Assembly: GCA_958421275.1 (NCBI GenBank) | Contig: CATZLI010000005.1 | Span: forward strand, 1 to 64,000 | Direction of reading: 5' to 3' | Length of the DNA: 64,000 nucleotides | Origin: an uncultured Collinsella sp. | Lineage (GTDB): Bacteria > Actinomycetota > Coriobacteriia > Coriobacteriales > Coriobacteriaceae | Part shown: positions 17,611-25,241 of the stretch, one piece after another | Layout: every line of letters starts with the position of its first letter | Numbering within the stretch: position 1 is the stretch's first letter | Program-made: the position numbers and the translations under genes | The notes under the pieces: generated by a model | Database searches by the model: none | What the model saw: only the letters and a program-made list of their open reading frames with translations | Told to the model about the DNA's origin: nothing

Positions 17611-20388
17611 ATGATTCTCAACGGACCGGGAATTAGCTACACCGAGCCCGACATCGGTTCGGAGTTCGTGCCGCCGCTGCCGGAGCATCCGCGCGAGGCA
17701 ATCGTCAAACTGTGTGAGCACTGCACCAACCGTCTGCTGCATCGCGATGAGCTGCTGGGCTACGAGTACTGGTCGTTTGCCGAGGCTGCAACCGACGAGC
17801 AGGCCGAAGTGCTCTGCAAGATGAAGATGCGCCGTCCCTATACGCTGCCTGAGATGGTCAAGCTCACCGGCATGCCCGAAGCCGATATCGAGAAGATGCT
17901 CGACGACATGAGCTACACGGGTCTGCTCGAGTACAACTGGGAAAACCCCGAGCGCGCCAAGCAGTGGGTGCTGCCCATGCTGGTGCCGGGTTCCGCCGAG
18001 TTCCTCAACATGCGCGTGAGCCAGCTCGAGGAGCACCCGGTCTATGCCAAGTTCTTTGAGCAGGCGTCCAAGGGACCGCTGTCCAAGGCCACGCCGATGG
18101 TGCCGCCCGGTGGTGCCGGCATCGGCATGCATGTCATTCCGGTCGAGAAGGCTATCGATGCCGCGAGCACGTCGGTGCCGATCGAGCATATCGAGCATTG
18201 GCTCGACAAATACGATGGCAAATATGCCGCTAGTACCTGCAGCTGCCGCGCGAGCCGTCGCGTGATGGGTGAGGGCTGCGCCGACGACCCCGCCGATTGG
18301 TGCATCGCCGTGGGCGATATGGCCGATTACGTGGTTGAGACCGACCGCGGCCATTATGTAACGCGCGACGAGGTCTACGACATCCTGCGCCAGGCCGAGG
18401 ACAACGGCTTTGTGCACCAGATCACCAATATCGACGGCGAGAACAAGATCTTCGCCATCTGCAACTGCAACGTCAACGTGTGCTATGCCCTGCGCACCTC
18501 GCAGCTGTTCAACACGCCCAACCTGTCGCGCTCGGCCTATGTCGCCAAGGTCGAGAAGGACAAGTGCGTTGCCTGCGGTCGCTGCGTTGAGGTGTGCCCG
18601 GCCGGCGCCGCCAAGCTCGGCCAGAAGCTCTGCAGCAAAAAGGCCGGCGGACAGGTGCCCGAGTATCCGCGCCAGGAGCTGCCCGACGCCACCAAATGGG
18701 ATCACACCAAGTGGTCGCCCAACTACCGCAACGACAACCGTATCGAGACGCATGAGTCCGGCACCGCTCCCTGCAAGACGGCCTGCCCCGCGCACGTTGC
18801 CGTTCAGGGCTATTTGAGGCTCGCGGCTCAGGGTCGCTATGACGAGGCCCTAGCACTCATTAAGCGCGAGAACCCGCTGCCCGCTATCTGCGGCCGTGTG
18901 TGCAACCGACGCTGTGAGGATGTCTGCACCCGCGGCCGTGTGGACGCCGCCGTGGCTATCGACGAGGTCAAGAAGTTCATCGCCCAGCGCGATCTGGACG
19001 CCGCGACCCGCTATGTCCCACCTGTGGTGACCCCGACACGTGCCAGCGGCTTCGATCAGAAGATTGCCATCATCGGCGCCGGTCCGGCCGGTCTGTCTTG
19101 CGCCTTCTATCTGGCCGAGAAGGGCTACAAGCCCGTCGTGTTCGAGAAGAACGAGCGCCCGGGCGGCATGCTCACCTACGGCATTCCCAGCTTTAAGCTG
19201 CAGAAGGACGTCATCGAGGCTGAGGTCGAGGTTATTCGCCTGATGGGTGCCGAGTTCCGCTATGGCGTGGAAGTCGGTCGCGACGTGACGCTCGACGAGC
19301 TGCGCGCGCAGGGCTTTAAGGCCTTCTACGTTGCCATTGGCTGCCAGGGCGGCCGCCTTGCCGGCATTCCGGGCGAGGATGCCGAGGACGTGACCGTGGC
19401 CGTCGACTTCCTTCGCGAGGTTAACAGCGGCAAGATCGATACCCTGTCCGGCCGCACCATTGTAGTGGGCGGCGGCAACGTGGCCATCGACGTTGCCCGC
19501 AACGCCTGCCGTTTGGGTTCCGAGCACGTTGAGATGTTCTGCCTGGAGAGCGAGGCTCAGATGCCCGCCAGCGAGGAGGAGCGTCGCGAGGCCGTTGAGG
19601 ACGGCGCTCACATCAGCTGCGGCTGGGGCCCCAAGGAGATTCACCTAGACGAGGCCGGTCATGTGTGCGGTATCACCTTCAAGCGCTGCACGCGTGTCTT
19701 TGACGACGAGGGCCGTTTTGCGCCCGAGTACGACGAGAGCGATCTGCGCCGTGTCGATGCCGACCGTGTCGTCATGTCGATTGGCCAGTCCATTGTGTGG
19801 GGCGACCTGCTGGCTGGCTCCAAGGTGGAGCTCGGCCGCGGCCAGGGTGCCCTTGCCGATCCCCAGACCTACCAGACCGCCGAACCCGACATCTTTGTGG
19901 GTGGTGACGTCTACACTGGCCCCAGCTTTGCCATCGACGCTATCGCCGCCGGCCACGAGGCCGCGGTGTCCATCCATCGCTTTGTGCAGCCGGGCTCCAC
20001 GCTCACCATCGGCCGCAATCAGCGCCGCTACACCGCGCTCGACCGCGACGACGTTGTGCTCGAGAGCTACGACAACGCGAGCCGCGAGGTTGCCCACGTG
20101 GACCGCGAACGCGAGAAGGCTGCGCCGTTTAGCGAGTATGTTGAGACCTTTACCGAGGAGCAGGTGCGCGCCGAGACCGCCCGCTGCCTGGGCTGCGGCG
20201 CCTCGATCGTCGACCCCAACAAGTGCATCGGCTGCGGCCTGTGCACCACCAAGTGCGCGTTTGACGCTATCCATCTGGATCGCGACCGCCCCGAGTGCTC
20301 CACGATGGTCAAATACGAGCAAAAGCTCCCAAGCCTGGGCAAGTACGCGCTCAAGCGCGCCATCAAGATTAAATTCGGTCGCAAGTAA
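17611..20388 (+). CDS. Fe-S/FAD oxidoreductase, GltD-like with ferredoxin domains
   Basis: The 925-residue protein has several redox modules. An N-terminal ~300-residue part holds CSCRAS and ICNCNVNVCYAL cysteines, followed by a ferredoxin motif CVACGRCVEVCP (about 319-330). Next come a GltD/DPYD-type Fe-S helical domain (APCKTACPAHVAVQGYL, CGRVCNRRCEDVC), the FAD site IIGAGPAGLSCAFYL (about 488), the NAD(P) site VVGGGNVAIDVARNA (about 620) and a C-terminal ferredoxin pair (CLGCGAS, CIGCGLCTTKC). It probably moves electrons between NAD(P)H and a ferredoxin-type carrier; partners unknown. ATG 17611 has GAAGGG upstream; the frame opens 99 nt earlier without a good start. Likely controlled by the divergent TetR. 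Confidence 0.85.
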   Translation: MILNGPGISYTEPDIGSEFVPPLPEHPREAIVKLCEHCTNRLLHRDELLGYEYWSFAEAATDEQAEVLCKMKMRRPYTLPEMVKLTGMPEADIEKMLDDMSYTGLLEYNWENPERAKQWVLPMLVPGSAEFLNMRVSQLEEHPVYAKFFEQASKGPLSKATPMVPPGGAGIGMHVIPVEKAIDAASTSVPIEHIEHWLDKYDGKYAASTCSCRASRRVMGEGCADDPADWCIAVGDMADYVVETDRGHYVTRDEVYDILRQAEDNGFVHQITNIDGENKIFAICNCNVNVCYALRTSQLFNTPNLSRSAYVAKVEKDKCVACGRCVEVCPAGAAKLGQKLCSKKAGGQVPEYPRQELPDATKWDHTKWSPNYRNDNRIETHESGTAPCKTACPAHVAVQGYLRLAAQGRYDEALALIKRENPLPAICGRVCNRRCEDVCTRGRVDAAVAIDEVKKFIAQRDLDAATRYVPPVVTPTRASGFDQKIAIIGAGPAGLSCAFYLAEKGYKPVVFEKNERPGGMLTYGIPSFKLQKDVIEAEVEVIRLMGAEFRYGVEVGRDVTLDELRAQGFKAFYVAIGCQGGRLAGIPGEDAEDVTVAVDFLREVNSGKIDTLSGRTIVVGGGNVAIDVARNACRLGSEHVEMFCLESEAQMPASEEERREAVEDGAHISCGWGPKEIHLDEAGHVCGITFKRCTRVFDDEGRFAPEYDESDLRRVDADRVVMSIGQSIVWGDLLAGSKVELGRGQGALADPQTYQTAEPDIFVGGDVYTGPSFAIDAIAAGHEAAVSIHRFVQPGSTLTIGRNQRRYTALDRDDVVLESYDNASREVAHVDREREKAAPFSEYVETFTEEQVRAETARCLGCGASIVDPNKCIGCGLCTTKCAFDAIHLDRDRPECSTMVKYEQKLPSLGKYALKRAIKIKFGRK

Positions 20389-20418
20389 GTAGCCATAACG
20401 GGAACGGCGGAAGAAAAA

Positions 20419-20847
20419 GTGCATGAATTGGGGATCGTTTACCACATCATTCGCGATGTCGAGAATGTAGCGCGCGCTCATGGCGTGCGTCGCGTTTCGA
20501 GCGTGACGTTGCTACTGGGCGAGGTCTCGGGCGTCGTTCCCGACTTGCTGCTCGACGCTTGGCGCTGGGCAGCAGATAAAAAGCCTATCACCGAGGACGC
20601 GGAGCTTATCGTGGAGCCCGTCGAGGCCGTGACACATTGCGAGGCGTGCGGCTGCGACTACGCGACGGTCGAGCACGGCAAGACCTGTCCCCAGTGCGGT
20701 AGCGGCGAGACCTATTTGCTGCAGGGCCAAGAGGTAATGATCAAACAGATCGAGACCCCCGACGAGGACCCGGCAGACGCTGCTCCTGACGGCCTCTCCG
20801 ACGCCCCCGATGCCGTCGACGCCGCCAACCCTCTCCACATCGCCTAA
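20419..20847 (+). CDS. hypA: HypA-like nickel insertion protein
   Basis: The 142-residue protein begins MHELGI, the conserved nickel-binding N-terminus of HypA, and has the zinc site CEACG...CPQCGS (about 74-95). HypA delivers nickel to [NiFe] hydrogenase, or to urease in some species. The GTG at 20419 is the only start that gives the MHE terminus, with GGAAG just upstream. The last 30 residues are acidic and extend beyond the usual length (about 115). It is 30 nt behind the oxidoreductase gene, probably the same transcript; no hypB or hydrogenase gene is in this window. Confidence 0.85.
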   Translation: MHELGIVYHIIRDVENVARAHGVRRVSSVTLLLGEVSGVVPDLLLDAWRWAADKKPITEDAELIVEPVEAVTHCEACGCDYATVEHGKTCPQCGSGETYLLQGQEVMIKQIETPDEDPADAAPDGLSDAPDAVDAANPLHIA

Positions 20848-20910
20848 CATCCAATGACTACATGGGCTAGAGTTCTAAACATATTTGCTTCGGTTAGTCA
20901 AGTCATGTCT

Positions 20911-21080
20911 GTTTAAACAAAATGGTGGCACGCAGACGCATTGGGATCAACCTAAAAGAGGTCTTAACGAACAGTGCACCTTTATATGTCTTTGAAAGCA
21001 ATCAGCAAATCACGTTTTAGCAGGCAATAAGCTGTAAACCGGCAACGTAATCAATTTGTAACAAACTTAGCCGTTTAAAC
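20911..21080. promoter_or_regulatory. Intergenic region before the PTS operon with two GTTTAAAC palindromes
   Basis: The 337-bp AT-rich gap holds two copies of GTTTAAACAAA (palindrome cores 20911-20918 and 21073-21080) on the same strand. The second is close to a possible -10 box TATAAT at 21109-21114. They could bind the PTS regulator or a catabolite repressor. No -35 box is convincing and no gene is seen. Confidence 0.4.
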
Positions 21081-21184
21081 AAATAATCCAACCTTTTGCG
21101 AATTTAGCTATAATTCCACAATCCAAACAGGTATACTCCTTTCATGTCGTGTAGGAAATACGTAGACAAAAAGGAGGTTATGTG

Positions 21185-22174
21185 ATGGTAAGTATTGTTC
21201 TTGCTAGCCACGGGGACTTGGCAGCTGGAATCAAGCAGACGGGCTCGATGGTCTTTGGCGATCAGCCGTCTGTTGCCGTGGTCTCGCTCGAGCCGAGCAT
21301 GGGCCCCGACGATTTCCGTGCCAAGGTCGAGGAAGCAGTCGCTTCCTTCGAGGACCAGGAGCAGGTGCTCTTCCTCGTTGATCTGTGGGGCGGCACGCCG
21401 TTCAACCAGATCAGCGGGCTCATCGAGGGCCACGATTCCTGGGCTATCGTCACCGGTGTCAACCTGCCTATGCTCATCGAGGCATATTCGCAGCGCTTTG
21501 ACGCAAAGAACACTGCACATGCGATCGCAAAACATCTCGTGACTGAGGCTAAGGCTGGCGTGCGCGTCAAGCCCGAGTCTCTGGAGCCCGAGGAGAAGAA
21601 GCCGGCTGCGGCCGCCGCTGCTCCTGCAGGCGCCATCCCTCCGGGAACGGTCATCGGCGACGGGCACATCAAGATTGCCCACGTCCGTATCGACACCCGT
21701 CTGCTGCATGGTCAGGTGGCCACCACGTGGACCAAGCAGATCAACCCCAACCGCATCATCGTGGTTTCCGACGGCGTTGCTCACGACGAGCTCCGCAAGA
21801 CCATGATCGAGCAGGCTGCCCCTCCGGGAGTCCATGCCAACGTCGTTCCCATCAAGAAGATGGCCGAGGTCGTCAAGGACACGCGCTTTGGTGACACCAA
21901 GGCCATGCTGCTCTTTGAGAACCCGCAGGATCTGCTCAAGGCCATCGAGGCCGGCGTCGACATCAAGGAAGTCAACATCGGTTCCATGGCTCACTCCAAG
22001 GGCAAGGTCGTCGTCACCAACGCCGTCGCTATGGGCGATGACGACGTTAAGACTCTCGAGGCTCTCAAGGCCAAGGGCGTCAAGTTCGAGGTCCGCAAGG
22101 TTCCTTCGGATTCCTCCGAGGATCTCGACGCCATGTTGAAGAAAGCTAAGGCCGAACTGGCCGCTCAAGCATAG
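21185..22174 (+). CDS. manX: Mannose-family PTS EIIAB fusion
   Basis: This cytoplasmic protein passes phosphate from HPr to the incoming sugar through the EIIC/EIID permease encoded next. The EIIA domain (1-125) has the phospho-His in LASHGDLA (His9) and LVDLWGGTPFNQI. An Ala/Pro linker (about 135-150) leads to the EIIB domain, whose phospho-His lies in RIDTRLLHGQV (His175). Length 329 fits ManX. ATG 21185 is chosen because AAGGAGG is 7 nt upstream; the GTG three bases earlier is too close. First gene of a four-gene operon. Confidence 0.95.
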   Translation: MVSIVLASHGDLAAGIKQTGSMVFGDQPSVAVVSLEPSMGPDDFRAKVEEAVASFEDQEQVLFLVDLWGGTPFNQISGLIEGHDSWAIVTGVNLPMLIEAYSQRFDAKNTAHAIAKHLVTEAKAGVRVKPESLEPEEKKPAAAAAAPAGAIPPGTVIGDGHIKIAHVRIDTRLLHGQVATTWTKQINPNRIIVVSDGVAHDELRKTMIEQAAPPGVHANVVPIKKMAEVVKDTRFGDTKAMLLFENPQDLLKAIEAGVDIKEVNIGSMAHSKGKVVVTNAVAMGDDDVKTLEALKAKGVKFEVRKVPSDSSEDLDAMLKKAKAELAAQA

Positions 22175-22192
22175 TAAAGGAGGGTCCGATAC

Positions 22193-23011
22193 ATGTCTGC
22201 AATCACTATTCTGCTTGTTGCGATTGTCGCGTTGCTTGCCGGTATGGAAGGCGTTCTGGATGAGTTCCAGTTCCATCAGCCGCTCGTGGCATGCACGCTT
22301 ATCGGTCTCGTAACCGGTCACCTTCAGGAGGGCATCCTCCTGGGCGGTTCGCTCCAGATGATGGCCCTTGGCTGGGCTAACGTTGGCGCCGCTGTCGCGC
22401 CTGACGCCGCTCTGGCCTCGGTCGCTTCTTCGATCATCATGGTGCTCGCCCTCAACGGTGGCGCCACTGATTCGGCAAAGGCCGTTACCGCCGCCATCGC
22501 CGTCGCCGTCCCGCTGTCGGTCGCTGGTCTGTTCCTGACCATGATCTGCCGTACCATTGCTACCGCTATCGCTCACGCCATGGACGGTTGCGCCGAGAAG
22601 GGCGACTTCTCCGGCATCGAGCGCTGGCAGTATGCTGCCATCCTCATGCAGGGCCTTCGTATCGCCATCCCGGCAGTGCTTCTGTGCGTCATCCCGGCCG
22701 AGGCCGTTACCAACGCGCTTAACGCTATGCCCGACTGGCTGTCCGGCGGTATGGCTGTCGGCGGCGGCATGGTCGCTTCCGTCGGTTACGCCATGGTCAT
22801 CAACATGATGGCCACCAAGGAGACCTGGCCGTTCTTCGTCCTCGGCTTTGTCCTTGCTGCCATCCCTCAGCTCACGCTGATCGCCCTTGGTCTCATCGGC
22901 ATCTCCCTTGCCCTCATCTACCTTGGCCTTAAGGATCTGGCCAAGCAGGGTGGCGGCATGGGCGGTGGCTCCGGCGACCCGCTCGGCGACATTCTGAACG
23001 ATTACGAGTAG
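22193..23011 (+). CDS. manY: Mannose-family PTS EIIC permease
   Basis: The 272-residue membrane protein has several hydrophobic segments and EIIC-Man features: LAGMEGVLDEFQFHQPLVACTLIGLVTGHLQEG (in segments), GGSLQMMALGWANVGAA and GMVASVGYAMVINMMA. It forms the sugar channel with EIID. AAAGGAGGG precedes ATG 22193, 19 nt after manX. The C-terminus is Gly-rich. Confidence 0.94.
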   Translation: MSAITILLVAIVALLAGMEGVLDEFQFHQPLVACTLIGLVTGHLQEGILLGGSLQMMALGWANVGAAVAPDAALASVASSIIMVLALNGGATDSAKAVTAAIAVAVPLSVAGLFLTMICRTIATAIAHAMDGCAEKGDFSGIERWQYAAILMQGLRIAIPAVLLCVIPAEAVTNALNAMPDWLSGGMAVGGGMVASVGYAMVINMMATKETWPFFVLGFVLAAIPQLTLIALGLIGISLALIYLGLKDLAKQGGGMGGGSGDPLGDILNDYE

Positions 23012-23027
23012 GAGGGGAGTGATACAT

Positions 23028-23948
23028 ATGGCAGAGAACAAGATTCAGCTCACCAAGGCTGACCGCAAGAAGGTTTGCTTCCGTCATCAGTTCCTTCAGG
23101 GCTCGTGGAACTACGAGCGTATGCAGAACGGCGGCTGGTGCTTCGCAATGATCCCTGCGATCAAGAAGCTCTACACCAGCAAGGATGACCAGATTGCCGC
23201 TCTTAAGCGCCACCTGGAGTTCTATAACACCCACCCCTATGTTTCCGCCCCCGTCATTGGCGTTACCCTCGCCCTCGAGGAGGAGCGCGCCAACGGTGCT
23301 CCGATCGATGACGTCGCCATCCAGGGCGTCAAGGTCGGTATGATGGGCCCGCTCGCCGGCGTCGGTGACCCCGTCTTCTGGTTCACCCTTCGCCCGATTC
23401 TGGGCGCTCTGGGCGCTTCCCTGGCCCTGTCCGGCAGCATCGCCGGTCCGTTGCTGTTCTTCTTCGCGTGGAACATCATCCGTTACGCCTTCCTGTGGTA
23501 CACGCAGGAGTTTGGCTACAAGGTCGGCTCCTCCATCGCCAAGGACCTCTCCGGTGGTCTGATGGGCAAGGTCACCGAGGGCGCTTCCATCCTGGGTATG
23601 TTCATCATCGGCGCCCTGGTCGAGCGCTGGGTGTCCATTTCCTTCACCCCGATCGTCTCCACGGTCAAGCAGTCTGCTGGCGCCTTTATCGACTGGGCTA
23701 GCCTGCCCTCCGGTTCCGAGGGTATCAAGGAAGCGCTGACGATGTACAACTCCGTCGGTGCTACCGCCCTTGATCAGATGAAGGTCACCACGCTTCAGGC
23801 CAACCTCGATCAGCTCATCCCCGGCCTTGCCGCCGTGTGCCTGACCCTGCTGGTCTGCAAGCTCCTCAAGAAGAAGGTCAGCCCGATCGTCATCATCCTG
23901 GCTCTCTTCGCCGTCGGCATCATCGGTCGCTTCTGCGGCTTCATGTAA
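23028..23948 (+). CDS. manZ: Mannose-family PTS EIID permease
   Basis: The 306-residue protein shows EIID marks: LTKADRKKVCFRHQFLQGSWNYERMQNGGWCF near the N-terminus (given in part), NTHPYVSAPVIGVTLALEEERANG, and VKVGMMGPLAGVGDPVFWFTLRPI, followed by C-terminal membrane segments. ATG 23028 is chosen because GGAGGGGAG ends 8 nt upstream; the GTG at 23019 overlaps that site. It completes the transporter. Confidence 0.94.
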   Translation: MAENKIQLTKADRKKVCFRHQFLQGSWNYERMQNGGWCFAMIPAIKKLYTSKDDQIAALKRHLEFYNTHPYVSAPVIGVTLALEEERANGAPIDDVAIQGVKVGMMGPLAGVGDPVFWFTLRPILGALGASLALSGSIAGPLLFFFAWNIIRYAFLWYTQEFGYKVGSSIAKDLSGGLMGKVTEGASILGMFIIGALVERWVSISFTPIVSTVKQSAGAFIDWASLPSGSEGIKEALTMYNSVGATALDQMKVTTLQANLDQLIPGLAAVCLTLLVCKLLKKKVSPIVIILALFAVGIIGRFCGFM

Positions 23949-24004
23949 GTACGCTTCGGCTTAAGACCGAGAATTGCTAGGCAAGGGCTTTTGAGCCATT
24001 GAAA

Positions 24005-24047
24005 CGGACCGCACCCGGTGGGTACACTGGATGCGGTCCGATTGTTT
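24005..24047 (+). terminator. Terminator or attenuator between manZ and the DUF956 gene
   Basis: CGGACCGCA (24005-24013) pairs with 24032-24040 and is followed by ATTGTTTTATTT. It would end most transcripts after manZ, leaving the DUF956 gene at a lower level. Confidence 0.65.
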
Positions 24048-24068
24048 TATTTGGAGGGCGAGGCGCGC

Positions 24069-24467
24069 ATGGCGCAATCTCAGAACAGCACGGTCGATCT
24101 GGCAACGCCGGCAACCTGCCTGATGGGGCTTACCAGCCACGGTAACGTGATGGTGGGCAATAAGGCGTTCGAGTATTACAACGAGCGCAATCCCGAGGAT
24201 TTTATTCAGATCCCGTGGGACGAGGTCGACTATATTGCCGCCGAGGTTTTACGCGGCACCAAGAAGATCACTCGTTTTGCCATCTTCACCAAGGACAACG
24301 GTCACTTTACGTTTTCGACGCGCGACGACAAAGAGACGCTTCGTGCTGTCCGCAAGTACGTCGACGAGGATAAGCTCGTGCGTTCGCCCGACTTTATCGA
24401 TGTGACTGCCAAGGGCGCCAAGAGCATCCCCTCCGTTATCAAAAACCTCTTCCACAAAGGTAACTAG
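24069..24467 (+). CDS. manO: DUF956 family protein (ManO-like)
   Basis: The 132-residue soluble protein has the DUF956 pattern LMGLTSHGNVMVGNKAFEYYNERNPEDFIQIPW (given in part) and FAIFTKDNGHFTFSTRD. Such genes occur regularly at the end of mannose-PTS operons; the function is thought to be regulatory but is not settled. ATG 24069 follows GGAGGGCGAGG; the frame is open to 24018 without support. An internal terminator separates it from manZ. Confidence 0.85.
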   Translation: MAQSQNSTVDLATPATCLMGLTSHGNVMVGNKAFEYYNERNPEDFIQIPWDEVDYIAAEVLRGTKKITRFAIFTKDNGHFTFSTRDDKETLRAVRKYVDEDKLVRSPDFIDVTAKGAKSIPSVIKNLFHKGN

Positions 24468-24490
24468 TCATTAAAGAGCGCCCCCCAAAG

Positions 24491-24705
24491 TGGGACGCAG
24501 TTTCCCATGGGGCTCGATTGGGAAAGTGCATCCCAGTTCGAGCGCCGATTCCGGGATGTAGTTTCCGGAACGGGGTCGTTTGGGAAACCGTGTCCCGTTT
24601 CGAGCCGAAATTCTGGGACACTGTTTCCAGCGAGGTCCCATTGGGAAAGTTTGACCCAGAATTTGCCTGGATAGTGGGACACACTTTCCGGAGGGCTGTT
24701 CCACC
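24491..24705. repeat. Tandem array of 61-62 bp palindromic units (about 3.5 copies)
   Basis: Units begin at 24491, 24552, 24614 and 24675 with a TGGGACnCnGTTTCC-type motif. Each full unit also has TTGGGAAA...CCC inverted to its start, so each is an imperfect palindrome (first unit: 17-bp arms with about three mismatches). The last copy is half length. It fills the gap between the DUF956 gene and the tRNA gene. Confidence 0.8.
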
Positions 24706-24754
24706 GCAACTTCGAAGAGTGGCTATACGCTGTATTACAACGGCGTAAATCTGC

Positions 24755-24760
24755 TACACT
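24755..24760 (+). promoter_or_regulatory. Possible -10 box of tRNA-Arg
   Basis: TACACT lies 10 nt before the tRNA gene. No -35 hexamer at standard spacing is clear (TTACAA at 24735-24740 is only 14 nt away). Confidence 0.3.
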
Positions 24761-24770
24761 AGTACAACAT

Positions 24771-24846
24771 GCCTCCGTAGCTCAGGGGATAGAGCACCGC
24801 TCTCCTAAAGCGGGTGTCGTGCGTTCGAATCGCACCGGGGGCACCA
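24771..24846 (+). tRNA. tRNA-Arg (anticodon CCT)
   Basis: A full cloverleaf can be drawn: acceptor GCCTCCG with CGGGGGC, anticodon stem CCGCT/AGCGG around loop CTCCTAA (anticodon CCT at 24804-24806), T arm GTGCG-TTCGAAT-CGCAC, and an encoded CCA at 24844-24846. It decodes AGG. Its 3' half is the integration site of the element that follows and remains intact. Confidence 0.93.
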
Positions 24847-24850
24847 GAAG
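24802..24850 (+). other. attL (tRNA 3' half)
   Basis: Left attachment sequence within the functional tRNA gene. It is shared with 37069-37117 apart from the T-stem bases, which differ on both sides of TTCGAAT. Confidence 0.75.
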
Positions 24851-24919
24851 AAAATGCAGGTCAGACGGTATAAATCGTCTGGCCTGTTTCTGTATGGATA
24901 GAGGTAAATAGACGGTCGA

Positions 24920-24939
24920 GGGGTGAAAAAGGGGTGAAA
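24920..24939 (+). promoter_or_regulatory. Candidate integrase arm sites, left end
   Basis: Two direct GGGGTGAAA copies (24920-24928 and 24931-24939) are spaced 11 bp, matching the spacing of related motifs at 36942-36961 near the right end. Integrase arm-type sites usually look like this. Confidence 0.5.
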
Positions 24940-25093
24940 GAAAGTTCTATGATGAAAACAGCTCGCCTACATATTTCACTCCGATATTTCATCCAAATAT
25001 CCGGTTTCCAACCCTTCCCACAGCCTACGGGCTTATAAGAAGCCCTTCGGCCATGGAAAGCGTTGAAAACCTAGGGTGACGTTGCTGTGAGAT

Positions 25094-25173
25094 GGGCGAG
25101 TTTCCAACAGCCCCCGGCGTCTTCGGGTTTCGCCTGGGACCCTGCGACACCGTGGACCGTTGAAAACTCGCCC
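25094..25173. repeat. Inverted repeat upstream of the restriction genes
   Basis: GGGCGAGTTTCCAAC (25094-25108) pairs with 25159-25173 with one mismatch across a 50-nt loop. The 395-bp gap 24847-25241 also holds the arm-site motifs; no gene is seen in it. Confidence 0.5.
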
Positions 25174-25241
25174 TTCCGCTTGGAAGAGGGCTTTTACCCC
25201 TTAAAATTGTCCGAAAGTGACAACGACGCAGGAGGTCCGGT

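Noticed and set aside
20926..20941. TGGCACG followed by GC at the right distance, resembling a sigma-54 promoter upstream of the PTS genes
   Set aside because: Mannose-PTS operons of Firmicutes often use sigma-54, but actinobacteria are not known to have it, the -12 part is imperfect, and the site is about 250 nt from the gene.
21144..21185. 13-codon upstream frame (MSCRKYVDKKEVM) overlapping the manX start
   Set aside because: The TGATG overlap is suggestive of coupling, but there is no ribosome site before it and its end is just the manX ribosome site read in frame.
24491..24705. CRISPR array
   Set aside because: The units are contiguous, diverged and palindromic over their full length, with no constant-repeat and unique-spacer alternation and no cas genes.
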